Part shown: positions 32,423-41,451 of the stretch, in pieces | How positions within the stretch are numbered: the first letter of the stretch is position 1 | Layout: each line of letters opens with the position of its first letter | Made by a program: the position numbers and the translations under genes | NCBI RefSeq assembly: GCF_946478885.1 | Contig: NZ_CAMLDX010000020.1 | Location: 1-41,451 of the forward strand | Reading direction: 5' to 3' | DNA from: an uncultured Bacillus sp. | GTDB taxonomy: Bacteria > Bacillota > Bacilli > Bacillales_B > DSM-18226 | Length of the DNA: 41,451 nt | Notes under the pieces: model-generated | Seen by the model: the letters and a program-made list of their open reading frames with translations, nothing else | What the model was told of the DNA's origin: nothing | Databases searched by the model: none

Positions 32423-34804
32423 TTACCTGTGTATTTTCCAAATCTCTCTTGCATATTCATTAATTGTCCTGTCACTTGAAAAATAGCCAGAATGGGCAAT
32501 ATTGGTTAAACTCATTCGCAACCATTTATCCCGTTCTTCATAGAAACGTCCTACCTTTTGCTGGGTTTGAACATACGAGTCAAAATCCCTGAGAACAAAA
32601 TACTGGTCATTTTGAATTAACAAGGAATCATAGATCGCTTCAAACTCATCGTCAACCTCCGGAAAAAAACCGTTGGTTAATTGCTCAACAATCTTACGGA
32701 TTCTTTTATCATAATGAAAATACTCAATTGAATGGTAGCCTTTATAATTGAGGACTTCATCGGCTTTTAAACCAAAAATGAAGATATTATCATCTCCCAC
32801 CAAATCCCTGATTTCAATATTGGCACCGTCCAATGTTCCAACAGTTAATGCACCATTCATCATAAATTTCATATTTCCCGTTCCGGAGGCTTCCTTGCTC
32901 GCCGTTGAAATTTGTTCGCTAATATCGGATGCGGGAAAAATCTTCTCTGCTAATGAAACACGGTAATTCTCAAGGAAAACTACCTTTAGCTTATCGCGCA
33001 CATCTGGATCATGGTTTACCTTGTCAGCCAGCGAATTAATCAATTTAATGATCTTTTTCGCATAATAGTAACCCGGTGAGGCCTTTGCTCCAAATATAAA
33101 AGTCCGAGGATAAAATAAGTAATGCGGATCCTCCTTGAGGCGATTATAGATATGCATGATGTGCAGCACATTTAATAATTGCCGTTTGTAAGCATGCAGC
33201 CGTTTAACCTGCACATCAAATATACTGGAAGGATCAATCACAATACCTGTCTTATTCTGAATTAGTTCTGCCAAATTTTTCTTATTCTCTTGTTTAATCC
33301 GCTCTAATTGTGCAAGAAATGCCGCATCATTTTGAAATCTCAGCAATTGATTCAGATTTTCAGGTTCTTTGATCCATGAATGACCTATGACCTCCGTAAT
33401 CAGACTGGACAATTCTGGATTAGACTTTAACAGCCATCTCCTATGTGTAATTCCATTGGTTTTATTATTAAATTTATACGGAAATACGTCATAGAAATCT
33501 TTCATTTCACGAGATTTCAGGATTTCCGTATGCAGGGCTGCAACACCGTTAACACTGAAGCTGCCAACTAATGCAAGATGTGCCATTTTCACTTGATCAT
33601 GAGCAATAATGGCCATCCGTTCAATTCTTTCCCAGTCCCCCGGATAAAGATTCCAAAGCTTTTGACAGAAACGTTCATTAATTTCTTGAACAATCATATA
33701 AATTCTTGGCAGCAAGGGCTGAAAGATGCGAATCGGCCATTTTTCCAATGCCTCGGATAATGTCGTATGGTTTGTATAAGAGATGGTCTGTGTCGTAATC
33801 TCCCACGCTTCATCCCATCCCAATCCGTTTTCATCCATTAAGACCCTCATCAACTCCGGTATCGCCAATACCGGATGCGTATCATTAATGTGAATGCACA
33901 CATGATGATGAAATTGCCTCAAATCCTTATGCTTGACAAGATACCTGCTAACAATGGATGTAACACTCGAACAGACTAAGAAATATTGCTGCTTTAATCG
34001 GAGGATTTTCCCCTCATCATGTGCATCATCCGGATACAAGAATTCAGAAACGCTTTCCGTTTCTTGCTTATATTTCAATATATTCTTATGGATTGGAAAA
34101 AGAGCGGGTTCAGCATTCCACAATCTGAGTGTATTCACCATATCATTCTGATAGCCAACCATCGGAACATCATATGGTACAGCAGTTATCGTTTCCGCAT
34201 TCATATGATGGAAGATGAGACGACCATTTTCTACCCCTGTTTGAACATGCCCCCAAAATGGTACTTCAACAGCTAAATCGGCTTTTCTAACCTCCCATAC
34301 CTGGCCATGTCTTAGCCAAAGCTCAGGGAGCTCTACCTGATAGCCTTCAATGATTTTCTGCTCAAACAAACCATGCTTATAACGGATTCCACAGCCATGG
34401 CCTGGAAGCCCAAGCGATGCCAATGAATCAAGAAAACAGGCTGCCAAACGGCCAAGTCCTCCATTGCCCAATCCTGCATCTGTTTCAATCTCGGCAATAG
34501 ACTCAAGGTCAATTCCCAGATCGTTTAAACCTTCCTCGACTACCTGAACAATTCCGAGATTTATTAAGTTATGAAGCAACAATCTCCCCAAGAGAAATTC
34601 GATTGATAGATAGTAGACCTGTCTTTGATCCTCAGAACGGTATCGTTCGTTTGTTTGAATCCAATTTTTGCTCACATATTCACGAATCATATGGCCCAAA
34701 GTATCAAACTGGTCATCTCTAGTACTTTCTGCAAAGCTTTTCCCACACATCATTTCAAGCTTTTGCAAGAAGTGCTTCTTAAATTCCGCTTTACTTGAGA
34801 ACAT
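32423..34804 (-). CDS. glgP: Glycogen phosphorylase
   Basis: Releases glucose-1-phosphate from glycogen; a PLP enzyme of 793 residues. Motifs: YLSIEFLLGRLL, GNGGLGRLAACFLDSLASLG, HINDTHPVLAIPE, FDVQVKRLHAYKRQLLN and the PLP-lysine region EASGTGNMKFMMNGALTVGT. Start: ATG at 34804, 8 bases after AAGGAG; an in-frame GTG nine bases earlier is less likely. It overlaps the glgA end by 14 bases. Last gene of glgB-C-D-A-P; its product links glycogen to central sugar phosphates. Confidence 0.96.
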   Translation of the reverse strand: MFSSKAEFKKHFLQKLEMMCGKSFAESTRDDQFDTLGHMIREYVSKNWIQTNERYRSEDQRQVYYLSIEFLLGRLLLHNLINLGIVQVVEEGLNDLGIDLESIAEIETDAGLGNGGLGRLAACFLDSLASLGLPGHGCGIRYKHGLFEQKIIEGYQVELPELWLRHGQVWEVRKADLAVEVPFWGHVQTGVENGRLIFHHMNAETITAVPYDVPMVGYQNDMVNTLRLWNAEPALFPIHKNILKYKQETESVSEFLYPDDAHDEGKILRLKQQYFLVCSSVTSIVSRYLVKHKDLRQFHHHVCIHINDTHPVLAIPELMRVLMDENGLGWDEAWEITTQTISYTNHTTLSEALEKWPIRIFQPLLPRIYMIVQEINERFCQKLWNLYPGDWERIERMAIIAHDQVKMAHLALVGSFSVNGVAALHTEILKSREMKDFYDVFPYKFNNKTNGITHRRWLLKSNPELSSLITEVIGHSWIKEPENLNQLLRFQNDAAFLAQLERIKQENKKNLAELIQNKTGIVIDPSSIFDVQVKRLHAYKRQLLNVLHIMHIYNRLKEDPHYLFYPRTFIFGAKASPGYYYAKKIIKLINSLADKVNHDPDVRDKLKVVFLENYRVSLAEKIFPASDISEQISTASKEASGTGNMKFMMNGALTVGTLDGANIEIRDLVGDDNIFIFGLKADEVLNYKGYHSIEYFHYDKRIRKIVEQLTNGFFPEVDDEFEAIYDSLLIQNDQYFVLRDFDSYVQTQQKVGRFYEERDKWLRMSLTNIAHSGYFSSDRTINEYAREIWKIHR

Positions 34805-36245
34805 GCGTATCACTCCTTGATTGAAGCCCCGTATATAACTGATGATATTGAAAAGCAGACTGTGCCCAGCTATTATTCATAGACATCGCTCTTTTGACTA
34901 ATGCATTCCAAACTTCTTTCTGTCGATAGAAAAATAGTGCCCGTCGGATGGTAGCAAGCATATCATGAGCATTGAAATTCCTAAAACTAAAACCGTTTCC
35001 CTCACCTGTAACCTCGTTATAGGAAAAAACAGTATCATTTAATCCGCCTGTTTCCCGGACAATTGGAACAGATCCATATCTTAAGGCGATGAGCTGTCCG
35101 AGTCCGCACGGTTCAAATTTTGAAGGCATCAGAAATAGATCGGACCCGGCATATAATTGATGGGCAGTTTCTTCATCAAAACCAATATAGGACTTAAACT
35201 TATGACCGTACTGACCTTCCATAGCACGGAAAAAATCCTCAAATTCAGGATCCCCCGTTCCTAATACAATCATTTGCATATCCTCTGCCATGAGGTCATG
35301 AAAGACAGCTCGAACCAATTCCAGTCCCTTTTGTTTTGTCAGACGTGTAATCATCGTAACGAGCGGAATGTCAAGTGCAGGAAGAGCAAACTTTTCCTGA
35401 ATAAACCTTTTATTCTTGAGCTTCGCACCGGAGGCGTCCTCAGCCTGATAATGTTGGATAATACAATGATCATTTCCTGGATTGTATACCTCAATATCAA
35501 TGCCGTTTAAGATCCCGCTTAAATCTCCTTTTCTTTTCAGCAGCATGCCGTTTAATTTTTCTCCGTAATAATCAGTCAGAATTTCGTTCATATATGTAGG
35601 ACTAACAGTCGTTATTTGATCAGCCGCGGCAAGAGCCCCCTTCATAAAGTTGATATTCCCATAGAATTCCAGTTCGTCTATATTGAAACAATGCTCATCA
35701 AGACCAAATAGATCACAGATCGCCTCACGCGGCAGAATTCCTTGAAACTGGAGATTATGGATGGTAAATACCGTTTTGATGGAGGCATACTCCTTTATCA
35801 AGGAATATCTGTTTTTCAATAGGAATGGAATCATACCTGTATGCCAGTCATGACAATGAATCACATCAGGATAAAAGGAAATAACGGATAAACTCTCTAA
35901 CACAGCCTGGCTAAAATAGGCAAACCTTTCGCCGTCGTCATCATAGCCGTACATCTTCTCCCGCTTAAAATATCGCTCATTATCAACAAAATAAAAGATG
36001 ACATCATTGAACACATATTCTTCTATACCGCAGTATTGATTTCTCCAGCCAACCTGTACTCTGAAATCCGCAAGCTTTTTCATTGATTTTTTATAAGAAT
36101 CTGAAATGGCACCATATTTAGGCATAATGACTCTGATATCCGTACCAAGCCTTTTGATTTCCTTTGGAAGAGAACCCGCAACATCTGCAAGTCCCCCTGA
36201 TTTTATAAATGGAACACATTCACTAACTGCAAATAATACCTTCAC
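34791..36245 (-). CDS. glgA: Glycogen synthase (ADP-glucose)
   Basis: Elongates alpha-1,4-glucan from ADP-glucose. GT5-family enzyme of 484 residues. The ADP-glucose lysine motif KSGGLADV is at 15-22; HCHDWHTGMIPFLL follows, and the C-terminal domain has SKFEPCGLGQLIALRYG with the catalytic glutamate and ETGGLNDTV. The start is GTG at 36245, overlapping the glgD stop by four bases, with GGAG about 11 bases upstream inside glgD. Translationally coupled. Confidence 0.96.
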   Translation of the reverse strand: MKVLFAVSECVPFIKSGGLADVAGSLPKEIKRLGTDIRVIMPKYGAISDSYKKSMKKLADFRVQVGWRNQYCGIEEYVFNDVIFYFVDNERYFKREKMYGYDDDGERFAYFSQAVLESLSVISFYPDVIHCHDWHTGMIPFLLKNRYSLIKEYASIKTVFTIHNLQFQGILPREAICDLFGLDEHCFNIDELEFYGNINFMKGALAAADQITTVSPTYMNEILTDYYGEKLNGMLLKRKGDLSGILNGIDIEVYNPGNDHCIIQHYQAEDASGAKLKNKRFIQEKFALPALDIPLVTMITRLTKQKGLELVRAVFHDLMAEDMQMIVLGTGDPEFEDFFRAMEGQYGHKFKSYIGFDEETAHQLYAGSDLFLMPSKFEPCGLGQLIALRYGSVPIVRETGGLNDTVFSYNEVTGEGNGFSFRNFNAHDMLATIRRALFFYRQKEVWNALVKRAMSMNNSWAQSAFQYHQLYTGLQSRSDTHVLK

Positions 36246-37267
36246 GAATTCATCAACGCTCCTTGTACTGTACCCTTTGGAACTACAAATGGCATTCTAT
36301 TTGAACCGATTAACACAGTTCCTGGTTCTATTCTAACATCCTTATCAAGGATCGCCGAATCAATTACACAATTCTCTCCAATTTGACATTTCTGCATAAT
36401 AATACTGTTTGTTATTTTAGACCTTTTTCCTATTTTGACTCCCCGAGAAATGATGCTGTTTTCCACCTTTCCTTCAAGGATGCATCCATTGGCTACTAAC
36501 GAGTATTTTACATCCGCTTCTTTGCAATAACGCGTAGGCGGTTCATCCTTTACCTTCGTATAAATGGGCTGGTTCATAAAAAACAAATCCCTGCGAACAG
36601 AATGCTTCAGCAGCTCCATGCTGACAGTATAATAAGATTCTACCGAGTTAATGATAAATGCATGATTCTGATATTCATATAGGCAGCAAGTATAGGAATT
36701 GTTACCATCTACGACATCCTTCATGCATGTATAACCTGTTAACTCTCTAGTCTCAAGCAAATCAATCAATAGAGTCCTTTTAACCAGATACATATCCAAC
36801 GATCTTCCATTTTGGATAATTTCTGTAATATCGCAGCCACATTCCATATGTCTTTCAAGAACTGGACGAAAGTCCAAATTCATGATCGTATAGCAGTTCG
36901 CAATAAGGCAATATTCTTGAGATGCTTTATAAAAATAATCGATATTTTCTGCAAAATGGGTAAAAGAACCGATTCCAGCGCTAGGTATAGCCAGATGCGG
37001 GGATGGGAAAAAGAACAGTCCATCTCTTTTTCTACTCAAATTCCAGTTTTTTCCTGATTCTAAATGGTCCAGCAGCGAACTGTATGGATAGGTTGTGAAT
37101 ATTGCCATACTTTGAATTCCTGAATTCACCATCGATGACAAGACAAAGTCAATCATCCTGTAACGTCCTGCAAAAGGAACGGCAGCCAACGACCGATGAG
37201 CAGTTAAACCGTCTAAATCATCGTAGGTTGTCGTTGCATCAATAACGCCCAATAATTTTTTGCTCAT
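36242..37267 (-). CDS. glgD: ADP-glucose pyrophosphorylase-like subunit GlgD
   Basis: A 341-residue nucleotidyltransferase-fold protein with a C-terminal left-handed beta-helix region (NGCILEGKVENSIISRGVKIG). It corresponds to GlgD, the partner subunit of GlgC in Firmicutes. The N-terminal pyrophosphorylase signature is degenerate: where GlgC has [10 protein letters not shown], this protein has GVIDATTTYDD, so it is unlikely to be catalytic alone. AGGAGG precedes ATG at 37267. It lies 44 bp after glgC and overlaps glgA by four bases. Confidence 0.93.
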   Translation of the reverse strand: MSKKLLGVIDATTTYDDLDGLTAHRSLAAVPFAGRYRMIDFVLSSMVNSGIQSMAIFTTYPYSSLLDHLESGKNWNLSRKRDGLFFFPSPHLAIPSAGIGSFTHFAENIDYFYKASQEYCLIANCYTIMNLDFRPVLERHMECGCDITEIIQNGRSLDMYLVKRTLLIDLLETRELTGYTCMKDVVDGNNSYTCCLYEYQNHAFIINSVESYYTVSMELLKHSVRRDLFFMNQPIYTKVKDEPPTRYCKEADVKYSLVANGCILEGKVENSIISRGVKIGKRSKITNSIIMQKCQIGENCVIDSAILDKDVRIEPGTVLIGSNRMPFVVPKGTVQGALMNS

Positions 37268-37311
37268 CAGAATTCCTCCTCAAAGATAGATTATTTTAAA
37301 TCAGGCTCTTA

Positions 37312-38448
37312 TCAACTCATCAGCATTTCTTCTGTTACTAGTAATACCTCTTCTTCATCCGGATTACGGCGGATAATCGTATCATCCGGAATATGCATAT
37401 GCGATGGAACAATAGCTCTTTCGATCAGTACATTTTCACCAATCACCGCATCCGGCATAATAACAGACTCCTTAATAACGGCGCCCTTTTTTACTTTGAC
37501 TCCTTGGAATAAGACGGACTTATTGACGATGCCTTCGACTGTACACCCTTCATTCACCAGCGAATCATTTACTTCCGCATCCGGGGAAATGTACTGCGGT
37601 TTTAGATGAGGATTAACCGAATAAATACGCCAGCTGTGATCAAACAAATCAAGCTCACAATTTTCATCCAACAAATCCATATTTGCCTCCCAAAGGCTTT
37701 TAACCGTCCCCACATCCTTCCAGTAACCTTTAAAGGGAAAAGCAAACAACTTTTTATTCTCTTGAATTAATTTGGGAATGATATCTTTTCCAAAATCATG
37801 GCTGGATTGAGCGTCGTCCGCATCCAACAATAAGTATTCCTTCAGTAATTCCCATTTGAATATATAAATTCCCATTGAGGCAAGGTTACTCTTGGGTTCT
37901 CTCGGCTTTTCTTCAAATTCAGTAACCGCTAAATCGGAATCCGTATTCATGATGCCAAATCGGCCCGCTTCCTCCCATGAAACCTCTATAACAGAAATAG
38001 TAGTATCTGCCCCTTTTTCAATATGAAATTCAAGCATTTCCTCATAATTCATTTTGTATATATGATCACCGGAAAGAATCAGAACATGCTCCGGATTGTA
38101 TTGCTCCAAATAATTAATATTTTGATAGATCGCACTAGCGGTTCCGGTATACCATTTCACTTCAGACGAAGCGCTGTATGGAGGCAGAACGGTAACTCCC
38201 CCATCCATAATATCCAAATCCCACGCACTTCCGATTCCTATATATGAGTTTAAGACGAGCGGTTGATATTGTGTTAATACACCTACTGTATCAATCCCGG
38301 AATTCGTACAATTACTTAAAGGAAAGTCAATAATCCGATATTTGCCTCCAAATGGAACGGCTGGTTTTGCCAAATCTTTTGTCAATGTGTACAGCCTACT
38401 TCCTTTTCCTCCTGCCAACAGCATGGCTATGCACTTTTTCCTTATCAT
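37312..38448 (-). CDS. glgC: Glucose-1-phosphate adenylyltransferase
   Basis: Makes ADP-glucose from glucose-1-phosphate and ATP, the committed glycogen step. 378 residues. The pyrophosphorylase signature [16 protein letters not shown] is at the N-terminus with [19 protein letters not shown], then [29 protein letters not shown], and a hexapeptide beta-helix C-terminus. ATG at 38448 is 8 bases from GGAGAG; GTG at 38451 is the in-frame alternative. It overlaps the 3' end of glgB by 53 bases. Confidence 0.95.
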   Translation of the reverse strand: MIRKKCIAMLLAGGKGSRLYTLTKDLAKPAVPFGGKYRIIDFPLSNCTNSGIDTVGVLTQYQPLVLNSYIGIGSAWDLDIMDGGVTVLPPYSASSEVKWYTGTASAIYQNINYLEQYNPEHVLILSGDHIYKMNYEEMLEFHIEKGADTTISVIEVSWEEAGRFGIMNTDSDLAVTEFEEKPREPKSNLASMGIYIFKWELLKEYLLLDADDAQSSHDFGKDIIPKLIQENKKLFAFPFKGYWKDVGTVKSLWEANMDLLDENCELDLFDHSWRIYSVNPHLKPQYISPDAEVNDSLVNEGCTVEGIVNKSVLFQGVKVKKGAVIKESVIMPDAVIGENVLIERAIVPSHMHIPDDTIIRRNPDEEEVLLVTEEMLMS

Positions 38449-40333
38449 CACCTTTTCTCTCCTTCCGATGTTTGACTGGCCTCAATATAGATACCCCAAG
38501 AGGGGGAATCGACATCCTAATCGAATAAGGCTTCCCGTGAAAGCCCTTATCCGTTGTTTGAATTACTTTTTTATTTGTTACCCCGGATCCGCCATAACGT
38601 TCAGCATCACTGTTTAATATTTCACGATAAGAACCCGCCTGAGGAACACCAACAAGGTAGTCATGATAAACGGTTGGTGTAAAATTACAAATAAAAACTA
38701 GTAAATCACCATTCTTCGCCCTTCTGATAAAAGAGAAAATTGACTGCTGTGCATTATTCACATCAATCCATTCAAAACCATGATAATCATGATCCAATTC
38801 AAATAATGGCTTTGACTTTTTATAGATTTTTAATAGTTCCTTTACGTATTGATTAATTTTGCAATGCAAATCATAATCTAGTAAATTCCAATCCAGTTGT
38901 TCCTTATCCTTCCACTCTGAAAAATGTCCAAGTTCAAATCCCATAAATAACAGTTTTTTGCCGGGATGTCCGATCATATAGCCCAACATTAATCTTAATT
39001 GGGCAAATTTCTGCCAGTAATCACCAGGCATCTTATCAAGGAGAGATTTTTTTCCGTGAACAACTTCATCATGTGAAAAAGGAAGAATAAAATTTTCATT
39101 GAAGGCATAAAGCAGAGAGAATGTCATTTTCTCATGTACGGACTTCCTGGAATAAGGAGGAGTTTTCATATAGGCTAAAACATCATTCATCCATCCCATA
39201 TTCCATTTAAAATTAAAACCGAGTCCGCCGTGATCGACCGGGGACGTCACTCGGGGACAATCCGTAGAATCTTCCGCCATCATTAAAATCGTCGGGTCAT
39301 GAGCGAAAAGAACTTTGTTAAGCTTTTTTAAAAATTCAATTCCATCTCTGTTTTCAATCTTCCCTTCCTGATTCGGTCGATAGATCAAATTCGCCACCGC
39401 ATCCAATCTAAAGCCGTCAATATGATAATATTGCACCCAAAATAAGGCACTTGAAATGAGAAAACTTTGTACTTCAGTTTTGCTTAAATGAAAGTTCGCA
39501 GTTCCCCAAATGGGATTTTCCCGATCATTTGCATATGGATATTCAAAAAGAAAGGTACCGTCAAATTTGTATAAGCCATGCGCATCCTTGCAAAAATGTC
39601 CTGGCACCCAATCAAGGATCACGCCTAAACCATTTTTATGACATTCATTGATAAAAAACATAAAATCATGAGGTGTTCCATATCTACTTGTTGGAGAAAA
39701 ATAACCGGTTCCTTGATATCCCCAAGAGATATCGAGAGGATGTTCTACAATAGGAAGCAATTCAATGTGGGTAAAGCCTAAATCTAAAACATACGGGATT
39801 AATTCCTCTGCCAATTCTCGGTAAGTCAGGAAGGCTCCATTATCCTTTTTCTTCCAAGAACCGAGATGAACTTCGTAAATGGCAATCGGTTCAGCAAGAA
39901 TCTTTCGTTTCATTTTTTTATTCTTCCAGGTTCTGTCACTCCATTGAAACCCATTCAGTGAGTAGACAATAGATGCAGTGTTCGGACGCAATTCAGAATA
40001 AAAAGCAAAAGGGTCAGCTTTTAATATTCGTTCGCCGTCAGCTGTAATGATTTCGTACTTGTACAACTCTCCCTCAAGATTTTGTTCTATTGTAATCATC
40101 CATATGCCTTCATTATTTACTTTATGTAAGGAATATGTTGCGCCGTTCCATCCATTAAAATCACCGACAATTCTTACATCCAGCGCATTTGGCGCCCACA
40201 CTGAAAATTTTGTATATATTTTTTGATTATATTCAATAAGATGTGCGCCCAGCAACTCATGACTTTCAAACAAATTTCCTTCATGAAAGAGATGTAACTG
40301 GTAATCAGATGGTAACGCTTTAGGGACAACCAA
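38396..40333 (-). CDS. glgB: 1,4-alpha-Glucan branching enzyme
   Basis: Introduces alpha-1,6 branches. GH13 enzyme of 645 residues. An N-terminal CBM48-like module (about 30-130, [20 protein letters not shown]) precedes the catalytic barrel with D311 (GFRLDAV, nucleophile), E354 (MAEDST, acid/base) and D422 (FSHDEVVHG). Start: TTG at 40333, seven bases after AGGAGG. The last ~20 residues form a very basic tail (HRKERK..GRRKRK) encoded in the part that overlaps glgC. First gene of the operon. Confidence 0.95.
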   Translation of the reverse strand: MVVPKALPSDYQLHLFHEGNLFESHELLGAHLIEYNQKIYTKFSVWAPNALDVRIVGDFNGWNGATYSLHKVNNEGIWMITIEQNLEGELYKYEIITADGERILKADPFAFYSELRPNTASIVYSLNGFQWSDRTWKNKKMKRKILAEPIAIYEVHLGSWKKKDNGAFLTYRELAEELIPYVLDLGFTHIELLPIVEHPLDISWGYQGTGYFSPTSRYGTPHDFMFFINECHKNGLGVILDWVPGHFCKDAHGLYKFDGTFLFEYPYANDRENPIWGTANFHLSKTEVQSFLISSALFWVQYYHIDGFRLDAVANLIYRPNQEGKIENRDGIEFLKKLNKVLFAHDPTILMMAEDSTDCPRVTSPVDHGGLGFNFKWNMGWMNDVLAYMKTPPYSRKSVHEKMTFSLLYAFNENFILPFSHDEVVHGKKSLLDKMPGDYWQKFAQLRLMLGYMIGHPGKKLLFMGFELGHFSEWKDKEQLDWNLLDYDLHCKINQYVKELLKIYKKSKPLFELDHDYHGFEWIDVNNAQQSIFSFIRRAKNGDLLVFICNFTPTVYHDYLVGVPQAGSYREILNSDAERYGGSGVTNKKVIQTTDKGFHGKPYSIRMSIPPLGVSILRPVKHRKERKGDDKEKVHSHAVGRRKRK

Positions 40334-40385
40334 TTTTCTCCCTCCTATATATGAAAATAATTTTTTATTAAATTTCCTTATTCCA

Positions 40386-40415
40386 TATAATATTCGTTTC
40401 TTTTCTTAAATATCC
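40386..40415 (-). promoter_or_regulatory. Possible sporulation (SigE-like) promoter of the glg operon
   Basis: On the minus strand GGATATT (415-409 of this line's block, i.e. 40415-40409) and AATATTAT (about 40394-40387) are spaced 14 bp and roughly fit a SigE promoter. The B. subtilis glg operon is SigE-controlled. The match is loose, and this is a low-confidence call; nothing else was seen between 40416 and 40575. Confidence 0.25.
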
Positions 40416-40575
40416 TTGTGAAGTTACTGTAAAACTTGGCGACAATAATATTATCTATCTTACAATATTCGCGTTTGTGATTTAGTAAAATCCAATAATT
40501 GGAGTATCTCTCGTGAAAATATATACTAGTGAACAATAGACGGATAGAAAGGTGAACAAATCCTGAAGGAGAATT

Positions 40576-40637
40576 GAAAAAGCTCCAGGCTTAAAGAAAT
40601 TTTTCATTTAAAATTTAAATATCTTCAGCCTCGAGCC
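40576..40637 (-). terminator. Terminator of the DUF4825 lipoprotein gene
   Basis: On the minus strand GCTCGAGGCT (40636-40627) pairs with AGCCTGGAGC (40591-40582), with one mismatch, followed by TTTTTC. It starts 14 bp after the stop codon. Confidence 0.7.
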
Positions 40638-40650
40638 TTATATATAAATA

Positions 40651-41145
40651 TCATTTTTCAAAATAGCGGTTAATCTCATTTTTATCTGATAAATAATCTT
40701 GTAATAATTTTTTTAAATCTTTTTCATCATTAATACTGCTTAAATCTTTATCATACCAGGCCTGTAAATCCTTCTTCTTCACTTTTAATGTTTGGGTACC
40801 GAATTCATATTGAACCCACTCTGCATTTTGGACCAAGGCAAACAAGTACGTTGAGTTGCATAAGGCCAATTCTTTCATATTTTCATCATTCAGTTCAGGT
40901 GACTCCTGATCAATATCATATTTAACGATAATACCGTATGGTTCTTTCTTAGTTTGCAAGGAAAATTCCTTAAAGTATTCATTGAAGGGAATTTCCTTAA
41001 TAATAGCCCCAACCGAACTATTGTCCCCAACAAGTGTACCTTTATATTGGAAAACATCCTTGCCTGAATCTTCGTTCAAACCGCATCCTGCTAACAATAG
41101 CAGTAAAAACACAATTGAAAAGAAACTGCTCAATTTCTTTTTCAT
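40651..41145 (-). CDS. DUF4825 lipoprotein
   Basis: A 164-residue predicted lipoprotein: signal peptide with lipobox LAGC (C21), then a DUF4825-type domain (YKGTLVGDNSSVGAII, EFSLQTKKEPYGIIVKYD, LFALVQNAEWVQYEF). Function unknown; the domain is widespread in Bacilli, sometimes fused to regulatory membrane proteins. GGGAGGG precedes the ATG. Own terminator downstream and a probable promoter overlapped by a dyad upstream, so monocistronic. Confidence 0.85.
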   Translation of the reverse strand: MKKKLSSFFSIVFLLLLLAGCGLNEDSGKDVFQYKGTLVGDNSSVGAIIKEIPFNEYFKEFSLQTKKEPYGIIVKYDIDQESPELNDENMKELALCNSTYLFALVQNAEWVQYEFGTQTLKVKKKDLQAWYDKDLSSINDEKDLKKLLQDYLSDKNEINRYFEK

Positions 41146-41179
41146 TCAATTCCCTCCCCATCACTTCCCTTCATATTTT

Positions 41180-41217
41180 ATCATACTGTTCCCTCTTGCA
41201 ACCTAGTCAATAGGTTG
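41180..41217 (-). promoter_or_regulatory. Promoter and dyad upstream of the DUF4825 gene
   Basis: CAACCTA (41199-41205) and TAGGTTG (41211-41217) form a perfect 7-bp dyad with a five-base spacer. On the minus strand TTGACT inside it could be the -35 of a promoter with TATGAT (about 41181-41186) at a long 19-bp spacing. The dyad would then be an operator; the regulator is unknown. Confidence 0.35.
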
Positions 41218-41264
41218 TGATAAGAGAAGGAATTATGGAACTTCTGTGACAATTATGTAAAAAA

Positions 41265-41378
41265 GAAGCTGCCCCAAAAGTAAAGGAATCAAGCACCACA
41301 AATCTAGTACCACATTGCATAAAACTGCACTGGATATAGATAAATTGCAGATGCCTGACTCCTTATTGGGACAGCCTC
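41265..41378 (+). repeat. ~115-bp inverted-repeat element, copy 4
   Basis: Outer arms GAAGCTGCCCCA (41265-41276) and TGGGACAGCCTC (41367-41378); inner arms GGAATCAAGCACCAC (41285-41299) and GATGCCTGACTCC (41350-41362). The core reads CTGCACTGGATATAGAT, the same orientation as copy 3. It lies 18 bp beyond the 3' end of the tRNA gene; on the tRNA strand it ends with GCAGCTTCTTTTTT, so it could terminate the tRNA transcript. Confidence 0.85.
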
Positions 41379-41396
41379 GTTTTGTTCATATATCAA

Positions 41397-41451
41397 TGAC
41401 CCCTACGGGATTCGAACCCGTGTTACCGCCGTGAAAGGGCGGTGTCTTAAC
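41397..41451 (-). tRNA. tRNA-Glu (TTC), 3' part
   Basis: The 3' three quarters of a tRNA on the minus strand. The anticodon arm CCGCC-CTTTCAC-GGCGG has anticodon TTC (41435-41433); the T arm is ACGGG-TTCGAAT-CCCGT; the acceptor 3' strand is AGGGGTC with discriminator A. CCA is not encoded. The 5' end lies beyond the window. Confidence 0.92.

Overview
The window is a low-GC Firmicutes chromosome segment, almost certainly from a Bacillaceae species. The gene order (metK/pckA, ytmB, ytlACD, ytkD, ytzI, luxS, ytjA, ytiB, the men cluster, yteA, glgBCDAP) closely follows the Bacillus subtilis chromosome as I remember it. Ribosome-binding sites are strong and GGAGG-like, TTG and GTG starts are frequent, and regulatory motifs of the Bacillus type (S-box, CcpN-like, cre-like, Zur) are readable.

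Layout. 1-2.5 kb: the 5' end of metK (minus strand) with a long leader holding a SAM-I riboswitch and a second unexplained attenuator-like element, divergent from pckA. 2.5-6.3 kb: a repeat copy, a small phage-type (ABA-sandwich) protein, a PadR/DUF2812 pair, ytmB and a methionine aminopeptidase. 6.4-12.6 kb: a sugar-acid (gluconate-type) locus made of a kinase, an IlvD/Edd-family dehydratase, an RpiR regulator and a convergent GntP permease; an AT-rich palindrome recurs at all three promoters. 12.8-18.4 kb: a glutamine-rich CAP-domain lipoprotein, the ytlACD importer, ytkD and three small proteins, including a short TTG-started membrane peptide. 18.4-22.8 kb: cardiolipin synthase, luxS, yidD, carbonic anhydrase and a Zur-boxed zinc-binding lipoprotein. 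22.9-31.6 kb: the menaquinone genes menFDHB-E (minus), menA (plus) and yteA. 31.6-40.3 kb: a broken esterase gene and the glycogen operon glgBCDAP. 40.6-41.45 kb: a DUF4825 lipoprotein and the 3' part of a tRNA-Glu.

How the parts relate. Most of the window is central metabolism: gluconeogenesis (pckA), methyl-cycle enzymes (metK, luxS), menaquinone synthesis, glycogen synthesis and breakdown, and sugar-acid uptake. The less ordinary content is regulatory and repetitive. A ~115-bp inverted repeat occurs four times, each just 3' of a transcription unit, and three copies end in a T-tract, as if it served as a mobile terminator. A second terminator/antiterminator pair lies between the S-box and metK. 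A palindrome probably ties the RpiR regulator to its neighbours. A perfect dyad sits in the menA 5' UTR. No CRISPR array, intact insertion sequence, prophage or obvious defence system was seen. All motif and structure calls come from reading the sequence by eye; no searches or folding programs were run.
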